DNA of 64,000 nt from Pomphorhynchus laevis (taxonomy: Eukaryota; Acanthocephala; Palaeacanthocephala; Echinorhynchida; Pomphorhynchidae): NCBI GenBank assembly GCA_012934845.2, contig WNNJ02001347.1:1-64000 (forward strand), written 5' to 3'. Under the pieces are notes generated by a model, which worked only from the letters and a program-made list of their open reading frames with translations, was not told the origin of the DNA and did not search any database. Every line of letters begins with the position of its first letter. Positions within the stretch are counted from its first letter, which is position 1. The translations under genes and the position numbers were made by a program. This document shows positions 32,100 to 43,104 of the stretch, one piece after another.

Positions 32100-32796
32100 A
32101 CTTAATAGTTACATGTACTCAACCATATTGGAAAAATACGTAAGTACTAATGATTTCAATTTTAGATCTTTTAAATGTAACAGAAAAAATTTTATAGTTT
32201 GTGATGTTATAAATAATAATTGTATCGTAAGTAATACGACAAACAAATGTTTTTCATTAAATATTAATAATAATTGTAACTGCAATACCGCAGGTGTAGT
32301 GTATCTAATACAATGTACATGTGGATTGCAATATATAGGAAAAACAAATCAAATGTTAAAAACTAGGTTTAGACAACACATATATAATATACAGCGGAAT
32401 AGTTAAACTGTATTTCATAAACATATGAGATTAAAAAGACATTATATTAAAAACTGTAAATTATTTATTTTAGAACATAATATTGAAGAAAATAAGACAA
32501 TATTAAATCAAAAACTATTAGAAAAAGAAGATTTTTGGATTAAAACGCTTAATTCCATGTACCCATTAGGATTGAATGACGTGGTACAAGGAATTGGTAG
32601 AAGTAGTATAATACATAATAAACAACTCTATTATAATAATCCGGTTAAACGCAAACCAAGAAGTCATGGCGATAAAAGGAATAAGAAAAATAAACTTAAA
32701 AATATTAAAAAAGATAAGCTAAAAGATCTTTATGTAAATATAAGAATTTTTATTAAAGATATCATTTGTTCAATAAATCAAAGATTAATTAATTAA
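32100..32796 (+). pseudogene. PLE GIY-YIG endonuclease domain, one nonsense codon
   Basis: Two frames in the same phase, separated by a TAA at 32,404-32,406. The first has CNTAGVVYLIQCTCGLQYIG then KTNQMLKTRFRQHI: the GIY-YIG nuclease signature (here GVV...YIG), the Cys pair and the catalytic Arg region. The second contains FHKH-like and LLEKEDFWIKTLNSMYPLGL then ND, supplying the conserved Glu and the YPxGLND end typical of PLE endonucleases. A basic tail follows (KRKPRSHGDKRNKKNK). It is the nuclease PLEs use to nick targets. It matches the RT fragments in AT-rich codon use and may be the missing half of that family. Reading through the stop, all landmark residues are present. Confidence 0.85.
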
Positions 32797-32879
32797 CGAT
32801 AGGTCATCTCTCTGCGAAAATGTGTTGCTGTTTTTATTACTTGGCAGCTTTGGCACTGGGACGCTTACAAGGTTGACAA

Positions 32880-33060
32880 TCACGTCTAATATATGAGGCT
32901 ACTTGCCGCCTATGTGCAATTCAATATGCCGGAGAGACGTGAAATGCGTTAAGCATAAGAATAAACAACCGACGCGCATACATAAAGAAAAATATTGTAA
33001 CAGATGGTGCGGTTCAACATGCACTCAGTCATGAAAGTCATATAAGCGAGGAGCTTTTTA
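32880..33060 (+). pseudogene. Second GIY-YIG endonuclease remnant
   Basis: Frame reads IYEATCRLCAIQYAGET, a TGA stop, then LSIRINNRRAYIKKN and DGAVQHALSHES, which fits the CxxC...QYxGET...R.NNR...H pattern of PLE nucleases. It differs clearly from the copy 500 bp upstream, so it belongs to another PLE family. Confidence 0.6.
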
Positions 33061-34780
33061 ATTACACATATTAAAAAAGATACTAAAAGATATTTTTATG
33101 ATATAAAAAAGATACAGCAGAAGAGATAAAAAAGATGAGACATATTAAAAATTGTAAATTTGATCTGATCTTAATCCTTGAACTGATCCTTATACGACAA
33201 ATGACTATAAGTGAAAATAAAACATTTAATGCTTAGAGATTTTTTAAAATACCTAATAAAATACCTTACAACAATACGTAATTTAAATACCTAATAGAAT
33301 ATAGGTATTTAAATATTAAATATTATATATATACTTTATTTAAGTATAAACAATTTGCTGAATTGATTTGCTCAATTTACAAATGATTTGCTGAATCAGC
33401 AAAATGTATATAAACGTACGATTTGAGTTCGTGACTGAAAAAGGATTTTTCCGAAACGCGTATTATATTTAGCTTTTAAAGCCTTTTTCAATAAATTTGT
33501 ATTCAACGAATTTTCTAAATTTATTAGCAATTTGAATCGCGTTTAAAATATGGATCAAAAGCGACGGTTCACAAATCATTCTAATGATTTTGATTCCAAT
33601 ACTATAAGATCAATACTATTGAATCAATACTATTGATTCCAATATTAAGAAAAATGTTTAAGTATATTAAACACTTTACTAACATTTATAGTGCTGCCAT
33701 AAAATTATTATTGGAAAATATAATGCAAGTCGAATTTAAAATAGACTCTCGTACTTCGTTCTAAACAACTGAATATGCATGAATACAACTGAATGTGTAC
33801 TTCAGAGATCAAATGTAATTAGAAAAACAAACGCATAGTAACATTAAAGTTATCTGAATATCAGCTGTTTCAGCTAACGAGGCTTGTCAAATATGATTTT
33901 ATTAAAGCAATTTGCCGAGGTTGCCTACAGACGTATTCCGAAAGGTTGCAAAATGGTCTCTATATAGAAAATTTGTACCTTTAAAGCAGATATTTGGATT
34001 CTAATTTATTTGATAAAGATAGATTAAATAAAATTATTCAAACAAGACGATTTAATGCCATTGATGTAAATATTATGTGTCATAGAACTTACCCAAAAAT
34101 CCGATAATAAAGTTACAGTCTGTACCAATCGTGTTTCGTTCGATAGCAAACTGTCTAATATTTGGAAAACTAAAAAAGTTTAAAATTCTGGTCCGCGAAC
34201 TATTGGATGATTGTTCCGTTTCGGCAACAGGCGAATGACCAGCAGTCGATAATGGGTGTTCCAAGGCACCAGAGTTGTCTATATAGGGTGTCTCGAATTT
34301 ATACACAAATCCCAGCTGATGTTCCTTATCTGTAGCGATATTATCAGTTGGTGTTACTTAATTAAAACATAAGTCGAAGTATTAAAATTACAGATAGCAA
34401 ACTAATTCAAATTATAAGCAATTTCAGTTCAAAAAGTAAAATTTGAAATACTCAACTAGTATGAACTACCCTCAACTTATATTATTATGAAAAATAATAA
34501 TATAAGTTGATATTACGCCAAAATTGATTTAAATTTGAATTTAAATGCCATTTACAAATTTAAAAGATATACTAGAACCAAGTTTTTCATAATTATCTGT
34601 TAAATCAGTTGTAAATTAAAAGAAAATTTAACAAAATATCTTTTGTATAAAAAGTTGTCATATAAATCAAATCAGCTTAGTCTACGTACTTAATATAATT
34701 ATAAAATAAACAAACATAATAATGCTAATTTTAGATTTTCTATAATTTAAATCAAGTCAAAAAAATGAAATTTAAAATAA
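33061..34780. other. Unassigned, 1.7 kb, with a mutated hammerhead-like motif
   Basis: 33,435-33,462 (+) reads CTGAAAA, a GGA/TCC stem and GAAACGCGTA. It shares GAAACGCGTA with the 463-bp satellite but has A for G at core position 8. 34,073-34,306 (-) holds a 77-codon frame I do not recognise. An inverted pair of AATATAAGTTGA occurs near 34,475-34,515. Confidence 0.4.
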
Positions 34781-34784
34781 ACGT

Positions 34785-35030
34785 CATTTTTATGAATTGA
34801 CTAATAAATAACAGACGTTGTATCAGAATAAGAATTAGAGGTCATCAGGAAGAACTGCTATACTATCAGGTTTCGGCCCCTAACGTCTCTACTCAACATA
34901 GCAGTTGGGCCAAATACATGCTAATGATGTATTTCCTCTGAAATAACTATCTAGTATCTTATTCTAATACAAAGTATATTATTTATTATCCATCCATAAA
35001 AATTTGCCACTTAAGAGTTAAAGTGGCAAA
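34785..35030 (-). repeat. PLE-associated pseudoknot repeat
   Basis: Full copy with two core changes (AACTGCTATACTATCAG and CAGTTGGGCC). It is preceded by the AATCAGCTTAGTCTACGTA left end that recurs at 35,212 and 40,277. Confidence 0.75.
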
Positions 35031-35204
35031 TAGGAGGAACTGCTATGCTATCATGTTTCAGTCCATTAACTCCCCAACAAAAAATATGTCATCGTAGAGA
35101 TGACATATTTAAATTTACAAAAACATATTTGTGCATGCGTATGAACATATTAACATATTAACATATTTGCGTATTAAAAAATCAACAATTTTCAAGATTT
35201 GTAA

Positions 35205-35545
35205 ATCAAATCAGCTAACTGAGTCTACGTATTTAATATAATTATAAAATAAACAAAACATAATAATGCTACATCAAAATTTAATAATTAAATAATAAAA
35301 TAAATAATTGTTTTAAGACTTTTTATAATTTATATCAACTTAAAATAAAAAATTGAAATTTAAAATAAACGTCATTTTTATGAATTGACTAATAAATAAC
35401 AGACGTTGTATCAGAATAAGAATTAGAGGTCATAAGGAGGAATTGCTATGCTATCAGATTTCGGCCCCTAACTCCTCTACTCAACATAGCAGCGGGGCCA
35501 AATACGTGTAAAGGACGTATTTCCTCTGATGAAATATGATTATAT
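35205..35545 (-). repeat. PLE-associated pseudoknot repeat
   Basis: Full copy. The hairpin arms AAATACGT/ACGTATTT are again a paired variant. It ends in CTCTGATGAAATATG rather than CTCTGAAATAAC. Confidence 0.75.
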
Positions 35546-35700
35546 AGAATCTTATTCTATAAGATACTATATATTATATAATATAGATACTATATATTAT
35601 ATACTAATATAGATACTATATATTATATAATATAGATACTATATATTATATACTAATATAGATACTATATATTATATATTATATAATATATATTATCTAT
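35546..35700. repeat. AT tandem repeat
   Basis: Units of ACTATATATTATATAATATAG alternating with ACTATATATTATATACTAATATAG. Confidence 0.8.
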
Positions 35701-36011
35701 TAAATTATTTAAATGATATCGAAGAAAACCAATATCGGTACAAATTGTTGCAATTCTTAAAATTTCAGTATTTAATGTATTATTTTTTGAATAAATTTAA
35801 ATTCAAATTTAAAAAAGTCAAGTTATATGAATTGATTAAAATTTCCTCTGATAAAACTATCTTGTATCTTATTCTAATACAAAGTATATTGTTTATTATC
35901 CATCCATAAAAATTTGCCACTTAAGAGTTTAAATTTATTCTTTATATTATTGTGTTGATTTATATATTTTACTATTTTCTGTTTGATGTTATTTTTATAG
36001 TAACTTAGTTT
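35701..36011 (-). pseudogene. PLE RT C-terminal scraps with partial 3' repeat
   Basis: A short RT segment (35,690-35,790) is followed by the far 3' end of a pseudoknot repeat (35,845-35,935) and the next RT C-terminus (35,920-36,050), all minus strand. Confidence 0.6.
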
Positions 36012-36735
36012 AAAATATGTATCTATTAAATTATTTAAATGATTTTGAATAAAACCAGCATTATTACATATTACAAATGTTTATAATTATTACAATTTTT
36101 TTTAAAAATTATTTTCTGTTTGATTGTATTTTTAAAATATGCATCCATTATTATATAATACATCATCTATATTATTAAAATCCTATTCTAATACAAAGTA
36201 TATTTTTTATTATCCATCCATACAATTTTTTCTTCATAGTTTAAGAAAATTTTTAATGATATTTTATTGTGTTAATTTATATATTTTTACTATTTTCTGT
36301 CTGTAGTTAAAAAGTCAAGACACTAGGATGGTTTCTTGACTAGTTGTAGTTTAAAGTCGAGAAACAAAATTGTGATGGCATCTGTTGAATTCTTAGCAAG
36401 TCTAATCGAGATGCAAATCCAATCTATTAAATTATTTAATTTTTTATTATTTATTATTTTTCTGTTTGATGGTATTTATATAGTAACCTAGTTTAAAATA
36501 TGCAAATATTAACATAAAAGTCATTTTTATGAATTTACTAATAAATAACAGACGTTGTATCCGAATAAGAATTAGAGGTCATCAGGAGGAACTGCTATGC
36601 TATCAGGTTTCGGCCCCTAACTCCTCTACCCAACATAGCAGCGGGGCCAAATACATGCTAATGATGTATTTCCTCTGAAATAACTATCTAGTATCTTATT
36701 CTAATACAAAGTATATTATTTATTATCCATCCATA
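36012..36735 (-). repeat. ~0.7-kb duplicated segment, copy 2 of an inverted pair
   Basis: Reverse complement of 15,725-16,444, including the same inserted segment and a full pseudoknot repeat at 36,525-36,745. Confidence 0.8.
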
Positions 36736-36745
36736 AACATTTTCC
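36525..36745 (-). repeat. PLE-associated pseudoknot repeat
   Basis: Matches the reference copy (15,735-15,950) across all helices. Confidence 0.8.
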
Positions 36746-37575
36746 GCTAATGATTTTAAATTTATTTTTAATATTATTGTGTTAATTTATGTATTTTATT
36801 ATTTCTGATTGATGGCAATTTTATTTTACTAAAACGACAATTTTAGTAAAATCAGATCCTATAAATGATTGACTATGTAGATTTTGATTATGTTGTATGG
36901 TGAAAACTTATAGCAATTATACAGATGATTGCAATTTAATAAAAAACTTTAACATACTTTAAAAATATTCACCATTTGCTGTTTCGATTTGCTAGTTACA
37001 GAATATGTTTATATATATTTACTAAATTATTATAAAATAATTTATAATAATTTATAATGATCAAGGAAATGCATCATTATGAAATAATGATATTAATTCA
37101 TGGAAGAAAAAAATTATAAGATTACAATCGTTTTGTCTTTAATAGTGCAGTAAATCATATCTTCACATTTATAAATGGTAAAAGTCAATACAGTTAATTT
37201 CAATATTTTATTATTATCTCATTTCAAAATGCAATATCAAAAATTTCAGATGAGAAATTATTAACATAAGCAAAATTGTTTGCCACATAACATTTTGGTC
37301 TCTGATATTCCAATAATGTAATTGATATCAAAATATATAGTTGGACTAAGATTTATAACTAAATAAATTCAATATTTATTTTGAAAAATTTAAAATATAT
37401 TCTTTGTAGAATAAAAAATGACAACATTGTTTAAAAAACATGAACACACAAAATTCTGCACTAAATTGCTCGCATTTTTAAAAAATATTTCCGGCATCTA
37501 CCTTAGTGATTATTTGGCAATAATTATGAAACATTATGGCAAAACAGCCTTAGGTAGCTTATTGTATATAATCAG
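36746..37575. other. Unassigned AT-rich DNA
   Basis: 36,746-36,830 is a last PLE scrap (AATGATTTTAAATTTATTTT variant). A 60-codon frame at 37,418-37,600 is unrecognised. Confidence 0.35.
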
Positions 37576-37610
37576 TTTGCGGCCACGAAAGAATCGATAA
37601 AACGGTAACT

Positions 37611-37690
37611 AGTACTATTTCGTCATCATTTTAACTAATTAGTGGCGAATACCTCTCACCGATGAAAGCATAGGAGGACCAGCAGACTTA
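37611..37690 (-). ncRNA. Degenerate hammerhead, inverted copy
   Basis: Minus strand has AAGUC, UGCUGGUCCUCCUAUGC, then CUAAUUA in place of CUGANGA, and GAUGACGAAAUAGUAC. The core is dead, but the layout matches the next copy. Confidence 0.5.
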
Positions 37691-37698
37691 CGATTCGA

Positions 37699-37779
37699 GT
37701 ACCGTCTGTCGGTCCTCTTCTGCATCCATCAGTGGGAGGTACTCGACACTGATAAGTCGAAAAGATGACGAAACGGTAC
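37699..37779 (+). ncRNA. Type III hammerhead with a G8-to-A change
   Basis: Order: GUACCGUC (cut after C), stem I UGUCG...CGACA with a large internal loop, core CUGAUAA (consensus CUGANGA), stem II GUC...GAC, GAAA, then CGGUAC. Stem III (GUACCGU/ACGGUAC) is 7 bp and perfect. The only core fault is A at position 8, the general-acid guanine, which should abolish or strongly reduce cleavage. Confidence 0.7.
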
Positions 37780-38000
37780 TAGTTACCATTTTGTCGATTC
37801 TTTCGTTGTTGCCAAACTTATTATAAACTACTTCTAACTTAATCCTCTCAAATCTTATAAAAAACACTATTCACGAAGATGACAGATATATTAGAGAAAC
37901 TGGACTGGCATTAGCCAGTACCATTTGCTTATGACCATTTTTGGTGAGCACTTAGATTACTGGACATTGCTCAACCTCTAAGTATGCTTCGATTTGCCTA

Positions 38001-38082
38001 GTTCCGACGGGCGGTTCTCCTCTGCATCCAGCAGTGGGAGGTACCCGGCACTCATGACTCAAATCGATGACGAGCAATACTA
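38001..38082 (+). ncRNA. Degenerate hammerhead, second tandem unit
   Basis: Keeps the stem-I loop TCTCCTCTGCATCCAGCAG and GATGACGAGC but has CUCAUGA and GAGC in place of the two core boxes. Confidence 0.5.
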
Positions 38083-38160
38083 GTTACCGTTTTGTCAATT
38101 ATTTAGTGGCTGCCAAACTGATTATAAACTACTTCTCATAGAATCCTCTCACCCCTCAAC

Positions 38161-38559
38161 AAAATGTAGCTCCTAGTAATCGTAGCCTTAAATAGATATT
38201 ATTTTTATTTGACTGTAACTCAGTCACTCAGTAACTTTTTGACTTTGTGCTTTGATCAATTTGATTACGCTTGATAAATAATATAAAAACGGTATAATGT
38301 AATGTAACGGTATAATGTAACAACGGTATCATTTGCTAAGGCATCGTTGTCATACCATTTTGTAATATAAAAAATAATGATTGAATCGGAATGAGACATG
38401 CTGGTTTGAAATATTTGAGAATGGTTTTAGGGCCAAACCCAGCCAAAAAACGTTAAAACGTTTAAGATTTTGTTATCAATATTTCTTCCACCAATTGTGG
38501 ACATCGTCAGGATAAATTGTGAAAACTTAGTATAATCAAGACAAATTTAAATTTGAACG
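38161..38559. other. Unassigned spacer with one hammerhead-like motif
   Basis: 38,482-38,510 (-) reads CUGACGA, UG, stem UCCAC/GUGGA, A, GAAAUAUUGA. Both core boxes are consensus, but stem II has extra flanking bases and I find no cleavage site. Confidence 0.4.
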
Positions 38560-38825
38560 TATTATAAACAATATGCTTTGTATTAGAATAAGATACTAGA
38601 TAAACAAATTCTATCAGAGAACATAAGCCATTAGCATGCATTTAGTCCCGCCTCTATGCTGAGTCGATGAATAGGGCCCAGCATAGAGGGCCCTATTCAT
38701 CGACCTCGTTGCTATGTTAGATCGAGGAACATGAACCGAAACTTGATAACATTGCAGTTCCTCCTGATGACCTCTTATCCTTATTTTGATATATCGTAAG
38801 TTATTTATTAGTCGTATCATTAAAA
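38560..38825 (+). repeat. PLE-associated pseudoknot repeat with internal inversion
   Basis: Inside the copy, GTCGATGAATAGGGCCC is followed by AGCATAGAG and the reverse complement GGGCCCTATTCATCGAC (about 38,663-38,705), so the central part was duplicated as a foldback. Confidence 0.65.
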
Positions 38826-39094
38826 TTGACTTTTATGTTACATTTCGATTTTAAATTTTATTTTAAATTTTATCTTGGTATAAGTAATATGAAATTTTAT
38901 ATAACAATTATTTTTATTTATAATTATCTATTATTTAATTATTTGAATTTTATTTAGCACTGTTTTTAATTAACTTATAAAAAATATAAAATACGTAGAC
39001 TTGGATCTTATTGAATAATATTTACAATAGTGCAATTTATTGTAAGCCAAACTTTTTGAATCTACCAAAATGTAATTTTGCAAAAAAAGATTTA
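38826..39094. other. Unassigned AT-rich spacer
   Basis: No feature seen. Confidence 0.4.
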
Positions 39095-39740
39095 TTTTAA
39101 CGTGGCAAATGCGTGCCAACGCACGCTTACATGACCACAACAAAACAAAAATGTAAATAATGTGTCAAGAAGGTGTGAACGGAGGAGGTGTTTGAATGTG
39201 ATAAAGGAGAAAGCACTGCAAACGTCGAGAGGGAGTTGATTCCAGGCGAGTGGGCGGCGACGAGGAAGGATCGGAGACCGTAGTTGTTGGAGTAATTTGG
39301 GAACGTGGAGTAAGAGGGTATGACAGATACGAAGCGATAGCGAGGTGATTAAGTGTCGTCTAAGAAAGAAAGGTTGATTAACGATGGGGAGCCGACAGCG
39401 ATGAGACGAAAAGTTACGAGAAGAAGGCGGAGTTTGATGCGGATGTGGATGGTGGGCCAGGAGAGTAGGGCAATATATGTGGATGTGTGGTTGGAGCGAC
39501 GGAGACGAAAGAGCACTCGAACGGCGGAGTTGATTATGCGTTGTAGGGGTATGATGATGATTTTAAAGAATTTGCAAAAAGACTAAGGCAGTAATCAATT
39601 TTAGAGAAAATAAGCGACGAAAGAAGATACATACAAGAACGGAAGTCGATAATGGGGGGGGCGGATACGATTGATGTCACGGATAATTAAGTTAGACGAG
39701 TGAACCTTGCACGGACAAAGGGTTTAAGGAAAAGTTTATC
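39095..39740 (-). pseudogene. L2/CR1-like retrotransposon 3' fragment
   Basis: Begins with the reverse complement of the family 3' end (ACGTGGCAAATGCGTGCC). On the minus strand it covers the last ~190 codons of ORF2 in broken frames, up to the GDKLFLKPF-like region. It is 5'-truncated, close in sequence to the copy at 62.5-63.2 kb, and abuts a pseudoknot repeat. Confidence 0.75.
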
Positions 39741-39880
39741 CCGCCTAGAGGCATTTAGAGGCATTTAGTCCCGCCTCTATGCTGGGTCGATGAATAGGGC
39801 CCGGAACCTGATAGAATAGCAGTTCCTCATGATGACCTCTGATCCTTATTATGATACATCGAGTATCAGTCAATAATTTA
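39741..39880 (+). repeat. PLE-associated pseudoknot repeat, partial
   Basis: The GCATTTAGTCCCGCCTCTAT start is followed by a deleted core (GGGCCCGGAACCTGATAGAAT) and TTCCTCATGATGACC. Confidence 0.65.
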
Positions 39881-39989
39881 ATTTAAATTTCAATTTTTTA
39901 TTGTAGCTTGAAAAATTATGTATATTTTATATAATTATATAATTTATTATAATAAATTAATATATAATATACATTATATGTTGATAAAT

Positions 39990-40272
39990 GAAATTTTTTT
40001 AAAAATTTTGGCATCTATATTTAGAAAAATGAAAGGTGTTCCAATAAGTGGTAATAGTAGCCAAATTATAGCTGACTTGTTTTCAAGCTTTATAGAATAT
40101 GAATTTGTTCATAACTGTTTAAAAAACAATCTAATTTATATAAAGATATGAAACATATATGTTTCGATACTTTGATGATATATGTGTATTTAATTCTAAT
40201 AATGTTTATTCAATAAGCGAACAAATTTATCCAAATAGCCTAATTCTTAATAAAACCGATATTAATGATAAA
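39990..40272 (+). pseudogene. PLE RT fragment
   Basis: Reads ILASIFRKMKGVPISGNSSQ, IIADLFSSFIEYEFVHN, a frameshift, then FRYFDDICVFNSNNVYS-like sequence and SLILNKTDINDK. The YxDD Tyr-Ile is replaced by Tyr-Phe. Confidence 0.7.
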
Positions 40273-40660
40273 TTAAATCAGCTTACTGAGTCTACGTATT
40301 TAATATAATTATAAAATAAACAAAACATAATAATGCTAAATCAAAATTTAATAATTAAATAATAAAATTAATAATTGTTTTTAGATTTTCTATAATTTAA
40401 ATCAAGTTAAAAAAAAAATGAAATTTAAAATAAACGTCATTTTTATGAATTGACTAATAAATAACAGACGTTGTATCAGAATAAGAATTAGAGGTCATCA
40501 GGAGGAACTGCTATGCTATCAGGTTTCGGCCCCTAACTCCTCTACCCAACATAGCAGCGGGGCCAAATACATGCTAATGATGTATTTCCTCTGAAATAAC
40601 TATCTAGTATCTTATTCTAATACAAAGTATATTATTTATTATCCATCCATAAAAATTTGC
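40273..40660 (-). repeat. PLE-associated pseudoknot repeat with long left end
   Basis: 40,440-40,660 is the core repeat. 40,277-40,440 extends it to AATCAGCTTACTGAGTCTAC, the family's apparent outer limit in this window. Confidence 0.75.
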
Positions 40661-41040
40661 CACTTAAGAGTTTAAATTTATTCTTTATATTATTGTGTTG
40701 ATTTATATATTTTACTATTTTCTGCTTGATGTTATTTTTATAGTAACCTAGTTTAAAATATGTATCTATTAAATTATTTAAATGATTTTGAAGAAAGCCA
40801 ATATCATTACATATTGTTGCAATTCTTAAAATTTCATTATTTAATGTATTATATTTTATATTATATGGTATGCATGAATGCTCATGCAAAAATATGTTTC
40901 TTGTAAATTTAAATATGTCATCTTTACGATATAAATTAATAGTAGTTTTAGTTAATGTTAATTTAATGTTCATATCTAGATATACACCTTCTTTATCATT
41001 AATATTGGTTTTGTTAAGAATAAGGCTTTCTGGATAAATG
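40632..41040 (-). pseudogene. PLE RT thumb and C-terminus, longest open copy
   Basis: A 113-codon open frame from MNIKLTLTKTTINLYRKDD to SGKFLWMDNK and a stop, the best consensus for this region. It is 5'-truncated near 41,040. Confidence 0.8.
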
Positions 41041-42185
41041 AAAAAATAATATAAAGAATAAATTTAAACTCGTAATTAAAAAATTTATAGATGAATATAA
41101 TTAGTACAAATGAATTAAAAATATTAAGGGATTTTTTTTACTTATGAATAATAAACAATATACTTTTTATTAGAATAAGATACATGGTATGGTACTCCAT
41201 ATATGGTAATCACATGAGTATTTGCCCCTCGGCTATTTAGTGGTATTTCTATTTTTAAATTTATTTATCAAAATATTTTTTTAAACGATGAAAGGTTATC
41301 CAGCAATGAAGAAGTAAATATAAAAGATTGCAAAAATTAAAAGTGACTAAATCAATAATATTTGAATATATTTTAAAAAAGTAAAATTTTAAAATCTAAA
41401 TTATTCATACCTACTATTGAAGAAACAGCGGTCGTATCATCTCCTAGTATTTCGGTATATGTAGGCGGATTAAATGCTGTAGATGAGTGTTGAGTTTCAT
41501 CCACATTCTAAAATATACTAATCATAAAAAATCTTTTAATGTAATGTACTTGGTTGCTTGCTAGATTTCTAGGTGACAGCTCATTTGGTGCACCATTCAC
41601 CATGGCGTTAATTCAAAATAACTGCAAATTCAAATTGATAAAGTATTTATAGTTGAATAATCGTAAGGCAATAACGAACACCGTATAATCTACAACAATT
41701 TAAAATTTGAAATCACAAAAATATAATAAAAAATGGTAAATGTTATGATTACATTTTATAAATATCAAGTGGAAAATTCGCAAATATTTAATCGCAAACA
41801 AACAACTATAATAAAATCCAAAGATCTTGCGAGTCTTTACTTGCGAATTTAAGATAGTTTTGAATTCTATCTAGAATTCTATTCAAATAAATCAGATCAT
41901 TCTACGTATTTGTTAAATATACTATGATCCGTCTAAGTGAGCTCTTTGAAAAATATCCAGCTGCGACAAAAGCGAATCTCACCAGCTCCGACCAAAACAA
42001 CACAAAAATTCCGAAGCTAGTCAAACTGTCAAGTGTCCTGTCTTCACCGGCGACAACGGAAGCCGAGTCGAAGTGCCCAGTATCACGAAGAATCCTGGCC
42101 GCCGTTGATATATAATTGTGCATATTGTTTTTATCTAATTTGTTACGTATTATTTTAAGTGACCTCAAAAGTTGTTTTGTATTTC
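41041..42185. other. Unassigned AT-rich DNA
   Basis: 41,902-42,249 has overlapping frames on both strands that I cannot assign. A coding origin is possible for the less AT-rich stretch 41,930-42,110. Confidence 0.35.
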
Positions 42186-42370
42186 TAATTGAACATACAT
42201 CATGTTCCAGTAAAAGTGTTGTATATCTTGCTTCGTGTACACATTGCAAAAGTCAATATGTAGGGGATTAAGCTTAAATAGACGTTTAAATAATAGAAGC
42301 GACATTAAACATAAATTAATAGCGCGGGATGCGGTTGTCAATCGTTGTGTTAATTTTCATGATAAATAAA
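42186..42370 (+). pseudogene. GIY-YIG endonuclease remnant (third type)
   Basis: SSKSVVYLASCTHCKSQYVG, then a frameshift to RLNNRSDIKHKLIARDAV and CVNFHDK. The pattern (VVYL.SC..C..QYVG..) is a GIY-YIG core of a PLE, not the same family as 32.1 kb. Confidence 0.6.
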
Positions 42371-42569
42371 TTGATAATTTTGAATAAATAAATTATTATT
42401 AAACTACATATAAAATTTTAAATATACATTTTTATATTTTTTACTTATATCCCTGAAGTAACTATAATATTTTATATTTAATTAGCTAACAATTATATTA
42501 TATTGTAAATATGACATTGTGAAATTTACACAAAACGCATGTACCAAAAAAAAGAACACATTTGTGCAG

Positions 42570-42755
42570 ATATCCTTATTCTTAACAAAACCAATATTGA
42601 TGATAAAGGTATATATCTAGATATGAACATTAAATTAAGATCAATTATAACACTATTAAATTATATAGTAAAGATGACATATTTAAATTTACAAGAAACA
42701 AATTTTCGCAAGAGCATTCATTCATACTATATAATAATATAATACATTAAATAAT
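42570..42755 (+). pseudogene. PLE RT thumb fragment
   Basis: ILILNKTNIDDKGIYLDMNI and KMTYLNLQE-like sequence with a frameshift. It ends where the hammerhead repeat begins. Confidence 0.6.
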
Positions 42756-42762
42756 GAAGAAT

Positions 42763-42839
42763 GCCGTTTCGTCATCACAATGACTCATCAGTGCCAGATC
42801 CCTCCCACTACTGGATGCAGAGGAGGACTGGCAGACGGC
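42763..42839 (-). ncRNA. Complete type III hammerhead ribozyme
   Basis: On the minus strand: stem III GCCGU, C (cut after GUC, opposite 42,834/42,833), stem I UGCCAG...CUGGCA closed by a loop holding a second helix CCUCC/GGAGG, core CUGAUGA (42,785-42,791), stem II GUCA-UUGUGA-UGAC, core GAAA (42,767-42,770), stem III CGGC pairing back. Every invariant base and all three helices are intact in 77 nt. Open-ended stem III makes it type III. It is expected to be active; untested. Confidence 0.9.
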
Positions 42840-43104
42840 AATCAATGAATGAATCAATGTGAATGATGTACTAGAAAATTTTCTAGTAACATCATAGAGT
42901 ACTAAATCAGTACTACAGCTTCACCAAAAAGGATCATTAGCAAAAGCACTGGCAAATGCCAGCGCAGGTCTCTTTAATATCGGCTAACTTTTATCATGAA
43001 TTTAAGGAGAGTGAGACCATTCCGCGTAGATTTCTTGTAAAACATGTAAGCCAGACGCGAAAGAATGATAGATGCCGTTTCGTCATCACAATGATTCATC
43101 CAGT

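Larger units (their letters stand above)
37577..38160 (+). repeat. Retrozyme-like repeat, type III hammerhead family, locus A
   Basis: Two tandem plus-strand units about 301 bp apart (homologous points 37,699 and 38,001; 37,781 and 38,082) plus a partial inverted unit on the left (37,577-37,690). All carry the GGTCCTCTTCTGCATCCA-type stem-I loop and the GCCAAACT(T/G)ATTATAAACT downstream block. A diverged relative lies at 42,756-43,215. There is no coding capacity. Size and architecture match hammerhead retrozymes or satellites. Confidence 0.75.

Noticed and set aside
37418-37600. 60-codon ORF next to the hammerhead locus as a repeat-encoded protein
   Set aside because: Its end lies in the inverted ribozyme arm and it has no counterpart at the 42.8-kb locus.
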